Source of the DNA: Defluviitaleaceae bacterium
GTDB lineage: Bacteria; Bacillota; Clostridia; Lachnospirales; WQUN01
Reading direction: 5' to 3'
NCBI GenBank assembly: GCA_009782245.1
Contig: WRKK01000186.1
Location: 1 to 5,761 of the forward strand
Length of the DNA stretch: 5,761 nt
Part shown: positions 4,817-5,761 of the stretch, piece by piece
Numbering within the stretch: the first letter of the stretch is position 1
Layout of the letters: each line of letters starts with the position of its first letter
The notes under the pieces: model-generated
The model's database searches: none
The model's input: only the letters and a program-made list of their open reading frames with translations
What the model was told of the DNA's origin: nothing
Translations under genes and position numbers: made by a program

Positions 4817-5542
4817 CTTATCTTTAACCTCCTGTTCACGCTTGAATGCTCTGAATTTCTTTTTGTAAAATTCAATTATTTTCATTACCTCTGGCGATTT
4901 TGGCTCTATTTGCTGACCCAATAAGAATTTCGCTAATTCAGCTATTTTGCCCGTTTTCTCTTTGGCGATTCTTTTCAAATCCACAAATAGGATTTTTGAA
5001 TTTAGCGGATAAGCCTGCCCGTTTATTTCACTACGCAAAGAGTACACTTCAAAACATAAGCCGTGCAAAACTTCGTCCAAATGGTCCGCTAAAAACCAAA
5101 TTTGATAGGCATCTTTTCTTGTTGTGCCTTTTTCTTTGTTTTCCTCTGTCTCGCCTTTTTCTATGCCCAAACCAAAATATGTAACTGCTCTTGTTACAAC
5201 AGGCGGCACAACACCCTTGGTTCGATTTTGAAGTTCAATGTATACGTGCTTTTTGTCTGTCAACCTAAAATCCTGTTTTCTTTTTGCGTCCATGTGCAGT
5301 AAATAGATGTATTGGTCTATAACTTGGGCGTTTTCCGAATCGATAAAGGGCATATATTCCTCTTCGCTGTTTAAGTCTTCTAAAAATATGTTGACAGCGT
5401 TTGCTAAAATGTCTGCACCCGTATTGTCTTTGTGGGCATAGTTCATAAACAAATCGTACATTGGAGTGATTTTTCTTTCTTTGCCGTTGGTCAGCAATAC
5501 CGTGCCGTCCCAATAAAATTGCGTATTTGTCTCATCAGCCAT
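4625..5542 (-). CDS. Rpn-family PD-(D/E)XK nuclease / putative transposase (candidate full-length toxin RpnL)
   Basis: A 305-residue protein of the Rpn group (recombination-promoting nuclease, PD-(D/E)XK superfamily), cytoplasmic DNA endonucleases often annotated as putative transposases. The family layout is visible: an N-terminal helical part with PMYDLFMNY and ILANAVNIFL (27-54), a core with D91 or D96 leading to the strand VYIELQNR (100-107), where E103 and Q105 give the E-x-Q form of the active-site motif, then RAVTYFGLGIEKGE (118-131) and a long alpha/beta segment to about 230. Residues 238-305 are a separable C-terminal domain: a charged helix, five four-residue units (250-269) and a helix pair ending NNW. 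The start has AGAGG seven bases upstream of ATG and a full-consensus promoter. Two copies of the C-terminal domain follow directly. In E. coli the full-length protein is toxic and anti-phage; the same role here is inference. Confidence 0.87.
   Translation of the reverse strand: MADETNTQFYWDGTVLLTNGKERKITPMYDLFMNYAHKDNTGADILANAVNIFLEDLNSEEEYMPFIDSENAQVIDQYIYLLHMDAKRKQDFRLTDKKHVYIELQNRTKGVVPPVVTRAVTYFGLGIEKGETEENKEKGTTRKDAYQIWFLADHLDEVLHGLCFEVYSLRSEINGQAYPLNSKILFVDLKRIAKEKTGKIAELAKFLLGQQIEPKSPEVMKIIEFYKKKFRAFKREQEVKDKMTLLEEERLEGRLEGIDEGILVGLLAGEIKVYYVTLGWEVAKIAKELNLTEEEVSAIIQGNNW
4828..4833 (-). promoter_or_regulatory. Internal SD (AGGAGG) inside the nuclease gene
   Basis: A full six-base SD on the minus strand spanning codons 237-239 (CAG GAG GTT), 11 bases before in-frame ATG (4814-4816). 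It is stronger than the SD of the nuclease's own start (AGAGG), as expected if the short product must be made in excess over the long one. Confidence 0.55.
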
Positions 5543-5559
5543 AACTTCACCTCTCTTTC

Positions 5560-5588
5560 ATTATATTTCTGTTGATGTCATTTGTCAA
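5560..5588 (-). promoter_or_regulatory. Full-consensus sigma-A promoter of the Rpn operon
   Basis: On the minus strand, TTGACA (plus 5583-5588), a 17-bp spacer and TATAAT (plus 5560-5565): both hexamers and the spacing are perfect. Only 17 bases separate the -10 from the ATG of the nuclease, so transcription should begin around 5551-5555, inside or at the edge of the SD (5550-5554). The message would have a leader of only about 8-12 nt. No operator palindrome is obvious around it. Confidence 0.85.
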
Positions 5589-5688
5589 GATATTTTTGTC
5601 GCTTTTGCTGCACCTGTGAATTGTCCTTAAATTTCGTAAAATCCGTAAAATTCGCCGCATTTCTAAAGATTATTGAACAATCCGCCAA

Positions 5689-5760
5689 TCAAGCCACTTT
5701 GAAAGTATTCCGCAAAAACGCCTCATAGATAGCAATATGTTTCTCGCAATCTACCGCATT
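5689..5760 (-). CDS. Possible 3' end of a gene entering from the right; not identified
   Basis: On the minus strand one frame stays open from the window edge for 23 codons and ends in TGA. The peptide includes DCEKHIAIYEAFLRNTFKVA, which has helix-like, protein-like composition. The other two frames close sooner. It is too short to identify and could be a chance open frame. About 100 bp separate its stop from the Rpn promoter, with no convincing terminator between. Confidence 0.35.
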   Translation of the reverse strand, partial: NAVDCEKHIAIYEAFLRNTFKVA

Positions 5761-5761
5761 G

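Larger units (their letters stand above)
4226..4831 (-). repeat. Three-copy tandem direct repeat of the Rpn C-terminal module (about 201-213 bp period)
   Basis: Unit A is the 3' end of the nuclease gene (about 4625-4831), unit B about 4424-4618 and unit C about 4226-4417. B and C are offset by exactly 201 bp (67 codons). A and B are offset by 213 bp, the extra 12 bp being one more four-residue repeat. All three units are in one frame. B and C differ at roughly seven positions. A is clearly more diverged from both, mainly in the four-residue block (4736-4795 in A, 4535-4582 in B, 4334-4381 in C), while the last 75 or so bases of all three are nearly the same. Confidence 0.95.

Noticed and set aside
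4226..4831. CRISPR array
   Set aside because: The repeats are about 200-bp coding units without spacers, in frame with the nuclease; it is a gene-segment duplication.
5668..5682. Palindrome gattattgaacaatc as a terminator of the right-edge gene
   Set aside because: AT-rich stem with a G-T wobble and no T-run after it on the minus strand; too weak to call.

Overview
The window looks like a piece of a strictly anaerobic, low-to-medium GC Firmicute, probably a gut-type clostridium. The reasons are a classic two-domain rubrerythrin, a cytoplasmic clostridial-type neopullulanase/maltogenic amylase (GH13), strong purine-rich Shine-Dalgarno (SD) sites and near-consensus sigma-A promoters. The genus cannot be fixed from sequence alone. 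Every gene I accept lies on the minus strand, so gene order reads right to left.

Layout, left to right. 1-75: a compact palindromic intergenic repeat (MITE- or REP-like), possibly cut by the window edge. 119-147: a good intrinsic terminator for the next gene. 161-709: rubrerythrin (rbr), a peroxide-detoxifying diiron protein. 852-3014: a 720-residue GH13 alpha-glucan hydrolase with an N-terminal CBM34-like domain and all catalytic residues. 3015-3342: about 330 bases without a gene. They hold a strong promoter (TTGACA-17-TATAAT-like), a second upstream promoter candidate, a predicted leader of about 210 nt with inverted repeats, and an A-rich repeat array just before the amylase ribosome binding site. 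3343-3645 and 3689-4084: a two-gene unit encoding a small EF-Tu-barrel-like protein and a small protein resembling ADP-ribosyltransferase-type toxin domains; both functions are tentative.

4202-5542: the most interesting part. A PD-(D/E)XK nuclease of the Rpn / 'recombination-promoting nuclease or putative transposase' family is followed by two tandem, in-frame, nearly identical free-standing copies of its own C-terminal domain. Inside the nuclease gene a perfect AGGAGG precedes an in-frame ATG at the start of that domain. The same SD core is kept in both downstream copies. In E. coli, Rpn proteins are known to form gene-within-gene toxin-antitoxin systems in which the separately translated C-terminal domain (RpnS), rich in variable four-residue repeats, neutralises the full-length nuclease (RpnL). 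This locus has the parts of such a system, with the antitoxin module apparently tripled and its four-residue repeat number varying (5, 4, 4). Its own promoter is full consensus (TTGACA-17-TATAAT) and sits so close to the start codon that the toxin message would have only about 8-12 nt of leader.

The right edge holds what may be the last 23 codons of another minus-strand gene. The right half (3343-5542) is visibly more AT-rich than the amylase gene and carries small accessory-type genes, so it reads as a defence or mobile-type island next to housekeeping genes.
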